From positions 1,029,825 through 1,093,824 of the forward strand of contig KV419398.1 of NCBI GenBank assembly GCA_001630475.1: a stretch of DNA of 64,000 nt, given 5' to 3'. Shown one piece after another: positions 23,922 to 34,361 of the stretch. A model generated the notes under the pieces. It saw only the letters and a program-made list of their open reading frames with translations. It was not told the DNA's origin and did no database searches. Source of the stretch: Sistotremastrum niveocremeum HHB9708. Lineage: Eukaryota > Basidiomycota > Agaricomycetes > Sistotremastrales > Sistotremastraceae. The position numbers and the translations under genes were made by a program. Positions within the stretch are counted from its first letter, which is position 1, and each line of letters begins with the position of its first letter.

Positions 23922-24197
23922 TCCAACACGTTGTATAAAGGCCAGCGCAAGGGGAGCAAGAAACTGGAAGGAAGAGGAGAACACGAACGTCACAACAAAA
24001 GTCACACTTCGCGTGTTCAGAAAAGGAAAGACATAGAAGCGCTGAAACCCTGCTTCAGCGCTATTCTCAGGATATCGATCCTTATACTATACCAAGTGAT
24101 GGGCGTTCTAGTGGAGAACAAAATAATAGATGTTGTTGTACAATACAGAATTTCAAAAAGGTATTCAATAGATAGCAAGGCTACTGTAACGGCGATC

Positions 24198-26969
24198 TCA
24201 ATCGTCCATACAATCGTGTATCCCAACCGCGCTCCCAGGTGCAGCTCGACTTCGTCGACGGGCAACTTCACTAGCCCTGAGTCTCCTCCTGGCTTCCAAT
24301 CCTGCTGCGCCTCCAGCGCCGGAATGTCGACTAATTCCTGCTGCCGCTTTTACACCGCCGAAACTCTTTCGAGATCTTGCTGATGACGTCTGGGAAGATG
24401 CAGAAGCAGCTCGATGCGAATGCAGCTTCGCAATGATCTGAGAGCGCGAGATCCGCGGCCTGCGTACCGGAAGATGAGGCTTAGGAGCTATCAGGGTCGC
24501 CTCTGCATCGGCGGGCTGTGGTGAACTTGATGCCTGGTCAGGTTCTGGCTTGTTCGAGGACACCTTCCTGGAAGAAACCACATGACGTTCGATGTTCGTG
24601 ATATCGCCCGCTACGGCAGGTTTCAAACCGACCCGCGAATCCGTGTCGACTAAATTTGATGGTCTTCGGGAGATGGATGGTTTATCTTTAGAGATGTTCA
24701 GGGGCCGAACGGTGCTCTGCATCCGGGCTAAAGAACTCGCAGTTGGCGCCAAAAGAGTCGAGGTCCGCTCTCTCTTGCGCCTTGATCCATCAACAGAGGC
24801 AGTGGTGTTGAGAGATGGCACCCGATTCTCGTTGTTTGCAACCAGATTGCTAGGCCTGCGTAAACCCAAACTATTGGCTGGCGGACCTCCTTTCACCGAC
24901 AGTCTGGTCCCAGTACTGGCGACACTCCCTGGTCGAGACACTGATCCTCGCGGAACCGGGGCCGCAGATTTCGTAGAATTAATTGAGGCGGTTGGAATCG
25001 ATGACTTCGAAGCCACGGACGACGCGTCCTTCGGCTTCAAGGCTGATGAGGAAGATTGCTGCTTGCTTGATGCCGCCTTTGCGGCAATAGCTGCGGGTGC
25101 CATGCGTGGCGGTACGGGGGGTTTCTCTTGCTTTGTGGGAGCGGTGGCGGTTCTGTTCACTGGGATATTGGACGGTGGGGCAGGCGTCTTGGTTCCAGCA
25201 CCTCTGTTCCACACATTCTTCACAGCGCCAACAGCACCCTTGAAGAATCCGAACCTTGATGTCGCACCCTTCTTTGCTGTTGGATAAGTGCATCAGTATC
25301 AACATTGGTATTAAGGGATTCTCAACAAACCGGGTACGATCGAACTCCTTCTTCCGCCAGCACTCGGTCTACCTCGTGAGCTTCTTCGTCGGGCCCGCTC
25401 TAGCTCTAATTTCCGTCGAATAGCTTCTCGCTCTCGATCACTATACTGACTCGGCTGAGCTTCAGGGGCAAGTTGTACCTTGGTGGTCTGCGCGGGGACC
25501 TTCGCAGGCGGGGGCGGTGAAGGTGGGACGGCCGACGTTCGCATTCGTTTGGGAGCACGCTGGTCGAGTTGCTCCTCTTCCTGCGCATCGTCGTCGTCGC
25601 CAAATCCTCCAGGCATGCCACCCGGTAATTTGGAAGGAGACAGTGCCGGGTGCCTTGGGCTTTCTATCGCAATAGACTTTCGCTTCTGCCCAGTTGTTTC
25701 AGCCGACTCCGTCGACGGACCTGGACGCCCCAATAGAATACCACGACGAGCTGCATAGTCCTGGATCCCTTCCATCTTATTGAACTGCTTCTCATGGGCT
25801 CCTGAGAACCGGCTGTGGGTCTTCATTGGTCTAGCGGCTTTTTCCTTTTCCTTCGCCAAGGCAGCTGCGTCGATAATAGCCTGTGCTTTACCGAGTTCGC
25901 GACCTTTGAGGATGGAAGGGGAGACTGGGACCGCGCCCGCAAGACCTAAACGTTTGTTCATCTCTTCGAGAACCGAATTGGCAGCGGCATTGAATTGAAC
26001 GTTCGAAACGGAATGGCGAGGGTGTGGTGAACCGAAGACGAATGGTTCGTCGGCCTTGGATGGTGTATGGGGAGTAGCAGTGGTCTGACCCAATTTCGAG
26101 GCTTGGTTGGACTGCGACAACAGATCGCTGAAGGTGGGATTACGAGGAGGTGGGTACACTGGGACGCGGTGAGTCGGCGATGCGGGAGCCAATGCGAAGG
26201 ACGGAACGAATGGACGAAGTCGAGGTGGTGAAGGGTATGCCTCGATATCCTTTGAGGAAATCAAACGAACTGTAGTGGAGAGCTCGACGGAAACATCGGC
26301 CATAGTGACATCCTCTCGTTCGGCATGGGTTGGCTCGGGTTGGAATGCTTCAGGTTCGGTCGCGCTCGCTGTCGAGTGTTGTGGTTCCTGAACAGTCTCG
26401 ACGGCTTTCTCAGGGAAAGCAGAGGTCGCACTGGACTTGGATCCCCATTTGAACGTATTTGCAAGAGATTTGAGGGACGAAGTCACACCAGACGCTACGA
26501 AGACAAATAGGTTATATGAGAGGTTGCAAGTAATCGCGGAAAACATACATTTGGTAAGTCCAAATTCTCCAACGGTTCTATTACTTCGCATCGAGCCGTG
26601 ACTATTCACGCTCCCCTTCTTGCTGTTGAAACTGCCTTGTTGAGATCCATCCATCGCATCCATCTCCTCATTCGTCTCCTCGTGAATAACCTCCCAGATC
26701 TCACTTGGCCGAACCTTCGTCTTCCCAGGCCCCATCGTATCCTCCCCATCATCCGTAGTCTCATCCAAGGAATTATACTCCATATCGCTCGTCATGATCG
26801 TAAGAGGCGCATCCGCAGGTCGATTTCTCGCGTATTCCTGGAGCTTTTCCACGAGTTCCGTGTTCTTCCCTGTAGCTTTGATGCCGTATCGTTTACACAG
26901 TTTGATAAGTTGCGTTCGTTTTAATGAACTTAGGGCATAGGAGTTGTGCAGGATATCCGTGCTCGACAT
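24198..26969 (-). CDS. SAP-domain protein with NuSAP-like architecture
   Basis: Three exons, 26969-26549, 26494-25331 and 25276-24198, 887 residues; both introns are 54 nt. The N-terminus holds a SAP-type helix pair (SLKRTQLIKLCKRYGIKATG, then NTELVEKLQEY). A central SRFSGAHEKQFNKMEGIQDY resembles the block around the KEN-box/helix region of animal nucleolar and spindle-associated protein NuSAP (family pattern HEAHFxxMESI). Ser/Pro/Arg-rich disordered sequence surrounds it; two repeated-looking blocks, TFKWGSKSS and RFGFFKGAVGAVKNVWNRG, may be short motifs. The C-terminal third is very basic and Ser-rich, as expected of a DNA- or microtubule-binding protein. The NuSAP comparison is by eye and tentative. 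An upstream in-frame ATG at 27011 is possible. Confidence 0.7.
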
Positions 26970-27132
26970 GGTCGCGAGCTTAGCATAAGCGAGATAACAC
27001 GAACCAAACAAAATAGAGTAAAATCAACCACGATCACGTGAGATGAGTCTCGGACGTAACGTCGCTATTCCCGAGAAGTGTAACGTTGTGACACTGCCTC
27101 TTTCGGCGTCACACAGCTTGTCATCCTCACCC
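26970..27132. promoter_or_regulatory. Bidirectional promoter between SAP protein and SYF2
   Basis: 163 bp separate the two divergent start codons. It contains a CACGTGA (E-box-like) site near 27034-27040. Both upstream in-frame ATGs (27011 on - and 27043 on +) fall inside this interval. Confidence 0.4.
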
Positions 27133-28640
27133 ATGCCTCCTCGCAAGACCAAAGCCAAAGCGCCACCTAAGAAGGGGAAGGGAAAGGCCAAAGAAGTCGA
27201 GGCAGTTGAAGATGAGAAGATGAAAGTCGAGCCAGTGGAGGAGGCCAAGCCGAAGGTTGAACCGGAACGGCCTGAGGACGTGAAGATGCAGGTCGACCCG
27301 CAGGAACCCATTGTGGACGAAAAGCCAAAAGTCGAACCTCCCATCGAGCCTTCAACAGCATCTGTCATCGTTGAGGAAGCTACTCAGGTAGTTTCGGACG
27401 CTGTACAAGCTACGAAATCTGCCGTGTCGGATGTGGCTGATGCAACTGTCGAATTCGCGGAAACACTCAGTGGGACGAAGGCAGCGGACGAACAGCCCGC
27501 TGTCGAAGCATCTACATCGAAACCCGATCTGAGTGAGACTATTGTGGAGAAGGTCGAGGATATCCGAGATGCAGCTCAGGAATTCGTGGAGAAGATTGAC
27601 GATGCACGGTCTGAACCTGAGCCTGCGGAGGCAGGTCCCAGTCAGCCTGCTCTGAGTCCAGAGGAGCGTGCAAAGAAGATGGCTCAGTTACGAAAGAGAA
27701 TGGTACGACGCCAACTATCTCAATCCCATATCTCACCCTAACAAAATCTACAGCTCGAATCATCACACGCGAACAGATCAGCAGTTATCAACGAAGCCAC
27801 CACCGCAAAAATAACTGTAAAAGAAGCAGCGCGTCTCGAGAAACAACGCAAACTCGCTGAAATGCTTCGATCAAAAGCCCAAGCGGAGGAAGAAGGAAGA
27901 GATCAAGACGAAGAACGAGAAAAGAATTGGCAATACAGTATCGAAGAGAACGATGCATGGGAGAAGCGAATGAAGCGGAAGAAAGCACGAGCTGATTTCG
28001 AATTCCACGGTTTGTCAAATCCTCTCTTAATCCCACCTACTGTAGGCCTTATACTTACACCATCAATAGACGACGTCACACAAGCCCGTCGAAAATACAA
28101 GAAAGATCTAGATCTGCTCAAACCAGATCTAGTAGCTTACAACCGTCAAAAAGAAATAGCTATGGGTCTCGCACCAGGTACACTTGTCAAAACAGGCGAA
28201 TCAGGCTCTAAAGCGCTCGTACCGACATCACAACAACAACAACTCGCTGCAGAGAGTTTGTATCGCGATGCGAATACTCTGATATATGCCGATAATAAGC
28301 CGAGCGAGGAAGCTGTTGATAGGGTCGTGTCGAAGATTAACGGAGAGTACGTCCCTGATCTCCTTAGTCCAATTTTGATTAGGATGCTCACTTTCGTCAT
28401 TTTTAGTTTGGACAAGAAGAATAAGTTCTCACGGAAGAGAGCAAATGAAGATGAAGGTGATATCACCTACATCAACGAGCGCAATCGGGTCTTCAACAAA
28501 AAGGTACGCCATTCCCCTCCGTTCCGTTCCACATCGGCAACTCAACTGAACGTTCCTCATCTCCACTCCAGATCGCCCGTTATTACGACAAATATACGAC
28601 AGAGATCAGGGCGAGCTTCGAACGAGGGACAGCAATATAA
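27133..28640 (+). CDS. SYF2: Pre-mRNA-splicing factor Syf2
   Basis: NineTeen-complex/Prp19-associated splicing factor. Exons 27133-27702, 27754-28009, 28070-28346, 28407-28503 and 28572-28640; 422 residues. The Syf2 core is unmistakable: EKNWQYSIEENDAWEKRMKR, ADFEFHDDVTQARRKYKKDL, DLLKPDLVAYNRQKEIAMG, LYRDANTLIYADNKPSEEAV, DEGDITYINERNRVFNKK and IARYYDKYTTEIRASFERGT. The N-terminal 190 residues are an extension rich in Lys, Glu and Pro with repeated KVEP-type units, followed by MAQLRKRM at the usual beginning of the family domain. An in-frame ATG at 27043 would add 30 residues. It is an intron-rich gene that itself encodes a splicing factor. Confidence 0.94.
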
Positions 28641-29153
28641 TCTTTCGAAATTTTCTCGAATGTCTTTGGAAAAATTTTCGAAAGATTTCGGAATTGGACC
28701 ATACGTCGCCCCACGCACGTTTTGTATTTGCCATGCTGACGCCACACTCCACTTATTTATGCAGACATTGTTACTGTAGCACCACTAATGTACAACCATA
28801 TAAGAATTCTAGAACACCGTGCCAGGTCATGAAATTGATACAGTAATATCGAGATGGATATCGGTGGAACGATGCCGAATCGTCATTGTTTTGTTTTAGC
28901 GCGAAGGAGAGGAAAGGAGATACAAAATATCAGATCTGGACCTAGATAGAAAGTACCTTCACCATCACCACATGCATATGCGTACCCATCAAATCATCAA
29001 GAATCAAGAAACGGACCTCAAGATCTTCAAGATCTCGATCTCAATGACAATCGAACGAAGGAACGAAAGAGTAAATCAGAAGAATCAGAAAATCAACCGC
29101 GAATACTATAATCAAATGATCCGTCTACCAAGGCTGGATTGACAATCCGAAAA
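28641..29153. other. Convergent 3' region of SYF2 and multicopper oxidase
   Basis: About 0.5 kb of AT-richer sequence between two convergent stop codons; holds the two 3' UTRs. No other feature is seen. Confidence 0.5.
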
Positions 29154-32090
29154 TCACGAAGCGCCGCACTGGCTAAGAATAGCCTGAGGAATATCAAACT
29201 GTGAAGAGACGGAGGGGAGGGAGTTGAACTGCATCAGAAGACCTGCTGCCATGTGCCATGACAGATCTTCATTCCCAACCGAATCCAAATCCAATCCACC
29301 ACGACCAGATGAAAATCAAATTAAACGCAGATCAAACGCGGGACGCAGAAAAGGCCGATGTAGAAGTAGAAGAGTCGCAGATTAGACGCGGGTGTGAAAT
29401 GAGATCATCATCGAATGAAGATCATCCAAAGAAAAACAAGAAGAGATAGGAGATAGTCAGCGTGTGTATAAGATCAACTTAAAAGAAGAACGTACGACAA
29501 TGGAAAGCCCATACACCCGGATTATCAGTGACGAATCTCAAAACGACATATGTATACGCAGGGATGAGTATCACGTCTCGACTACGTGTACAGCCATTCC
29601 ACAAAGACGAACGTTAGTTCGGTCATAATGTAAGAAGATGAAGGCAATAACAGACCTCATGGGATTCGTACTGTTGAGAGGTTGTCCGGTGTATCTCCCC
29701 GCTCCAGCACCGACACTACCAACAAACAATCGAAATCATGAGTAACGACAAAAGAGAAGGAAAGAAGGAGGGGAAGGGGGACGTACATCCAAGGCCGATG
29801 TCCATGCAAATGGAACGGATGATCTCCATCGTCCAAATTATCCTACCCCCCAAAAATCATCCATTAACACCACCCACAAAAATGAAGAGAGAGAGGAAGA
29901 AAAGAAGGAAAGAAGGAAGAGAAAGGAGACGTACGACTTCAAAATCAATAACAGATATCCGATCTTCAGTGACGATAAGCTGATCACCAACACTACTAAT
30001 CCCCGCTCCCTCCTCCGCAAAACTACTCGAATTCTTCACAGCAAGTAACGTCGATGTCCCAGCTAGAGGTTCCCAGCTCTACCACCCCATGAACCCATCA
30101 GCCCTCCCATTCTATTTTTTTGAAGAGAAAAAGACGCACGGTGCTATTTAGGAAAGCAAGGAACTTGCCCTGATCTGTATTTTGAAAGGACACAGTCGCA
30201 GAATAATGAACCGTCGATTCAGGCGCGTTCACTGCTATCGCAGGGACGAGAAGGGAAGTATCGAGGTCCCCGAGTCCGTTGGCGCCTGGGTCGTCGGATG
30301 CTGTTGGCAGAGCGTCGAGAGGGGTGTATTTGAGGATTCCGCGGATGTCGGTGTTTTGGCCTGGTTGGGTGTACTATTTTTTTGGTAAGTAGGGAAAGGA
30401 GAGGGGGGAGGAGGGGGGAGGGGACGTACGGTGAACATGTCTGTGGCGAGTTCTGCGCGCATCCAGTAATTTCCTGCTGTTTGATTCGTGGTGAAAAGGA
30501 CTGAATAGCGTTGAGCTACAGCGAGCGTTACACCTAAGTATCCCTCGATTAAATTCTGCATATAACAGTAGTGATAAAATAGTACCTGAGACATTGATAG
30601 GTTCGACGAGGAGACTGTCAGCTTCGACGATTGTTAGAGTGTGATTGTCGATTGAGAATCGGATAGAGGTGAATGAGCCTGTGTTGATCAGTCGAAGACG
30701 ATATCTGTTCGCATAGCATGATGATCGTGTGAATATACGAAAATAAAGTTTGGCGAGTCTCACGTTTTATTCGCTTCGAGTGTGAACTGAGTCACTGCAT
30801 TAGACGACGTATGGAATAAAATGGATAGGACGAACGTACGTTGAAGTATGTTCCACCGGACCCTGCGGCGCCATATTGACCCAGACCATTCAAAGTCTAG
30901 AATCCGTGATAAGAACGAAGAAGGAGTGATACACGTGCTACGTACTCCACCGTCAGGAACAGGTTCATTACCAGGAGTACCTTGAATTCCATCGGGCTGC
31001 ATCAACTGTGTTACCATCTCACTTCGGTTATAGAGAGAAAGACATACGCTGAGATATTGAGCGAGAAGATCAGTTGAGAAATCGTGGTACCAATCTGAGA
31101 GTTCGACCACGAGATCTTGGTCGTATTTGGGGATGGAAGGGGGGTTGGAAGCTGTTGGATAGACGATGAGTGCACCTGTTATTCCATCGGAGTATTGCGT
31201 GGAGTCTGAGCGGGGCGTAAGAATTCGAAGGAGGTAAGCTTGTGGAAAGCTGTGACTCACAATCTAGAGTGGGAGGATTATGTACGAGTTGAGAAATGAC
31301 AGGTAAGAGGAAGCTCACGTGCGCTGTAGCGCGAGGTGAGTTGATTCTTTTCTAGAGAAGGATGATAGGAGGACTTACTGGTACCAGGTCGTTCCGTAGA
31401 ATTCGCCAAATGTGAAGCTGCATGTGGTTGAGAAGGGGTGCATGGACTGGTGGTGTCACTTACTTGTAAGTGAGGGATTGGCCAGGGGGGATACCGCACT
31501 CTGTGATGCCAGCGGTTCCGTCGAAGAAGTTTGTCCCGTTTTGGAACTGGATGAAAAATGAGATGACGACGATCAATGAGAGCAGTGGACTTACGAGACC
31601 GTGCCAGTGGATCGCACTAGGACGCGTTAGTGAATGCAAGCATGTAGGCGGTGCAAAGTGCTTACGTCGCGTTTTCAATTTGGTTGAATACGTTGACTAC
31701 GAGACGATCGCCCTGGTTTGCTTCGATGGTGGGCCCTGGATACAAGCCATTGACGACGAGCATGGAGCGCTGGACGCCATCAGGGGCACCGGAGACTTGG
31801 GAGATTGTAAAGTTGTAGGTGCGAGTTTGGGGTGGTTGGCCGACGATGGAGCCTGAGAGGACGAAATTTTCGGTGGGGGATGTCTGGAGGGGTGCGGCAG
31901 ATGGTGAGGGAGATGAGGAGGCAGCAGAGGCGTTGTGGTGGTGTTTCAGACCGAGGCCAAGACCGAGACCAAGGGCGAGTGCGAGGACACCGACGACGAC
32001 GAGGCCAGCGACGACGAGGAGCGGTTTGCGGCTCTTGGTCGTCGGCCTCTGTGCAAAATACTGCTTGTCGTTGAGGGAGGGAGAGGACAT
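29154..32090 (-). CDS. N-terminally membrane-anchored multicopper oxidase (laccase-like)
   Basis: Copper oxidase of the laccase/ferroxidase superfamily. I read 18 exons; the first are 32090-31666, 31616-31595, 31546-31464, 31417-31379, 31323-31319 (5 nt), 31263-31261 (3 nt), 31205-31048, 31005-30946, 30896-30836 and 30794-30764, and the last is 29266-29154. A single hydrophobic segment (LLVVAGLVVVGVLALALGLG) near residue 25-45 makes it a type II membrane protein. All four copper motifs are present: AIHWHGL, WYHAHYSTQYSDG, HPFHLHGH and HCHLSWHMAAGLLMQ (Leu at the axial position). Yeast Fet3 instead has a C-terminal anchor, so this is probably not its direct orthologue. A 229-nt intron (29495-29267) splits the HCH motif; the others are about 45-100 nt. 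Substrate unknown. Confidence 0.9.
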
Positions 32091-32349
32091 GGGGATGCGA
32101 GGCGGTGTCCTGTCTCATTGTCTTAGAGGTGAAGCGAACGCACGCGCCAATCTGGATCTTGTGTTCCTGGTTCTCGGCAGCGATCGGCATTCGACTCCGC
32201 GCGGTTTTGGCCCGAACGTGCTCAACTACTCGACGCTCATTCGCTCAGTGTTGGTAGCCCTAGCATTGCTTCTGAATCGCTGCACGTGCTGCTTCTCCTC
32301 GTCTTCTGCTATAAATCTTTCTTGAAAATGTCGAAATCAGCAGACGACC
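32091..32349. promoter_or_regulatory. Shared upstream region of multicopper oxidase and phosphoesterase
   Basis: 259 bp between divergent start codons of two surface enzymes. A TATAAAT box at 32310-32316 serves the plus-strand gene. It lies only 34 nt before the annotated ATG at 32350; an out-of-frame ATG at 32327 lies between them and would normally be upstream of the transcription start. Confidence 0.5.
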
Positions 32350-33981
32350 ATGTTTGCCTCCCTCTTCAAACTCGCCCTGCCCTTGGCTGTCTTGGCTGCC
32401 CAGGCCCCCACCTTTGAGCCCGCCGCTGCCACTCCCGAGTCAAACTCGACAGACTATGTCGGCCAGTCCAACGGCACTCTCTCCAACAGCCCACTCGTCC
32501 CTGGCAAGGCCTTTGATCGTGTCATCCAGATCTGGCTCGAGAACACCGACTACGACGTACGCGACCCATCTCTCTTTCGTTCATTCACTAACTCTGCCTA
32601 GGACGCTGCATCGTCATCCGTCTTCAAAAGTCTCGGCGAACAGGGTATCACCCTCACCCAGTACTACGCCGTCACCCACCCTTCAGAGCCCAACTACGTC
32701 GCCGTCGTCGGTGGTGACTTCTGGGGCATGGCAGATGACAATCTGTACAACATCCCTTCCAAGTATGTGATCACGCGACCCCTTCTATTATCTTACTCAT
32801 TATAGTTAGCATCTCCACCGTCGTCGATCTCCTCGACGCCAAGAACATCTCTTGGGCCTCTTACCAAGAGAACATGCCCACTGATGGCTTCCAGGGTTTC
32901 AAGTCAGTCCATCTTATCTCGGATCAACTTCGATCTAACTCATCCCCAGCTACACCTCTGAAAACTACCTCAACTCGAGTGCACCTCCCTACACCTACTA
33001 CGTTCGGTGCGTCTCCCCTCCTTATCATCTTCACCTACTAACAACCCCACAGCAAGCACAACCCTCTGGTGATCTACGACTCCGTCGCCAACGTCCCCGC
33101 CCGTCTCGCCCGCCACCGCAACTTCAACGACTTCGCCGCAGACCTCAACGCCTCCGCCATCCCCCAATGGCTCTTCGTCACCCCCAACCTCGTCGACGAC
33201 GCCCACGACACCACCATCGACTTCGCCTCAGACTGGCTCAACTTCTGGCTCGTCCCCCTCCTCAAAGACTCCAACTTCAACGACAACCGAACCCTCATCA
33301 TCCTCACATTCGACGAAACCGAGACATACACAATCAACAACCGTGTCCTCACTATTCTCCTTGGAGGCGCTATACCCGAGAATTTAAAGAATACGACGGA
33401 TGAGACTTATTATTCCCATTATTCGTGTCTTTCGACTGTTGAGGCTAATTGGGGTCTTGGATCGCTCGGGAGGGGAGATACGAATAAGACGATGTCGAAT
33501 GTCTTTTCGTTCGTTGCGAACGCTACGGGATACAAGAACCTCGATATCACAGGCGACGCTATCCCCCTCACAAACGCAACCGGCACCATCCCCGGTCCTC
33601 TCAGTAAGCCCCCCTTCCTCCTCTCCCACATCCTAACACTAACCAATCAATCATACAGACGCCGAATTATACGTCCCCTTCCTAGCTCCCAACACCACAG
33701 CAGTAGGCGCAGGCGGCGGCTCCGTCTTCATCTCCAACACTACAAACACGAACCTCACCACCTCATCCGCACCTGCCCCTGTCAACTTGACTGCAAGCGG
33801 CTCTTCGGTCCCTGCTTCAGGTCCTGATCCTACTTCTACCAGTCCTTCTGGATCTTCTTCTGGAGGATCTTCGAGTGGAGGAAGTGGAAGTAGCAGTGGG
33901 GCTGTACCTGGGGCAAAGGTTGCTGGAGGGATGATTTTCGGTGCTGTTGGCGCTGTTGTTGGTGCTTTCCTTGTCCTCTAA
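32350..33981 (+). CDS. Secreted phosphoesterase (acid-phosphatase type), probably GPI-anchored
   Basis: Member of the phosphoesterase family that includes fungal PhoA-type acid phosphatases and bacterial phospholipase C (PF04185-like). Exons 32350-32556, 32602-32762, 32810-32902, 32950-33006, 33053-33603 and 33659-33981. A signal peptide (MFASLFKLALPLAVLAAQA) is followed by IWLENTDYD, the family metal-site motif (ENxD), then THPSEPNYVAVVGGDFWG, LFVTPNLVDDAHDTT and TLIILTFDETETY (metal-binding DE). The tail is Ser/Gly-rich and ends in a hydrophobic segment (GMIFGAVGAVVGAFLVL), a typical GPI signal. Several N-glycosylation sequons occur. The enzyme is likely at the cell surface or wall, in phosphate scavenging. 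Confidence 0.88.
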
Positions 33982-34361
33982 ATCCCTTCTTTGGGATCTG
34001 AGGGATAGATTAAAATGACTTTCGTAATTTGGGGGTATATATGCTAGGGCTTCTTGAACGATCTGTCTTTCGATTTTGTAATTTGCTCAGGATACCCTTC
34101 CTCACTAGCACATGCGCATACGTAAAATAATACAAGATCTTGTCCTTCGTCTTTCGATGATAAGCTTGATGAGATGAGAAATAATTATAGAAGTAGAGGT
34201 TGGATACGGATACATGCGATACGATAGATATACAAGATTCCAGGTCCAATCATATCAGTTAAATGCAACGAGAGTAAGATCGAGAATGAGAGTGCAAGGA
34301 AAGCGAAGACAAAGATGAGATGAAAACCGAGCCACGAGATGCATGAAGACCAACGAGACAC
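33982..34361. other. Convergent 3' region of phosphoesterase and IRE1
   Basis: 380 bp between two convergent stop codons; 3' UTRs only. Nothing else is seen. Confidence 0.5.

Noticed and set aside
24592-25287. 231-codon open frame on the + strand
   Set aside because: It lies entirely antisense to the SAP-domain protein and its composition mirrors the Ser/Arg-rich coding strand; no domain or splice context.
31819-32325. 168-codon open frame on the + strand
   Set aside because: Antisense to the anchor-encoding first exon of the multicopper oxidase; Arg/Pro-rich shadow of the low-complexity Ala/Ser sequence.
29154-34361. Idea that the oxidase and phosphoesterase belong to a secondary-metabolite cluster with the transcription factor
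   Set aside because: No backbone synthase or transporter genes occur, and the genes are separated by housekeeping loci.
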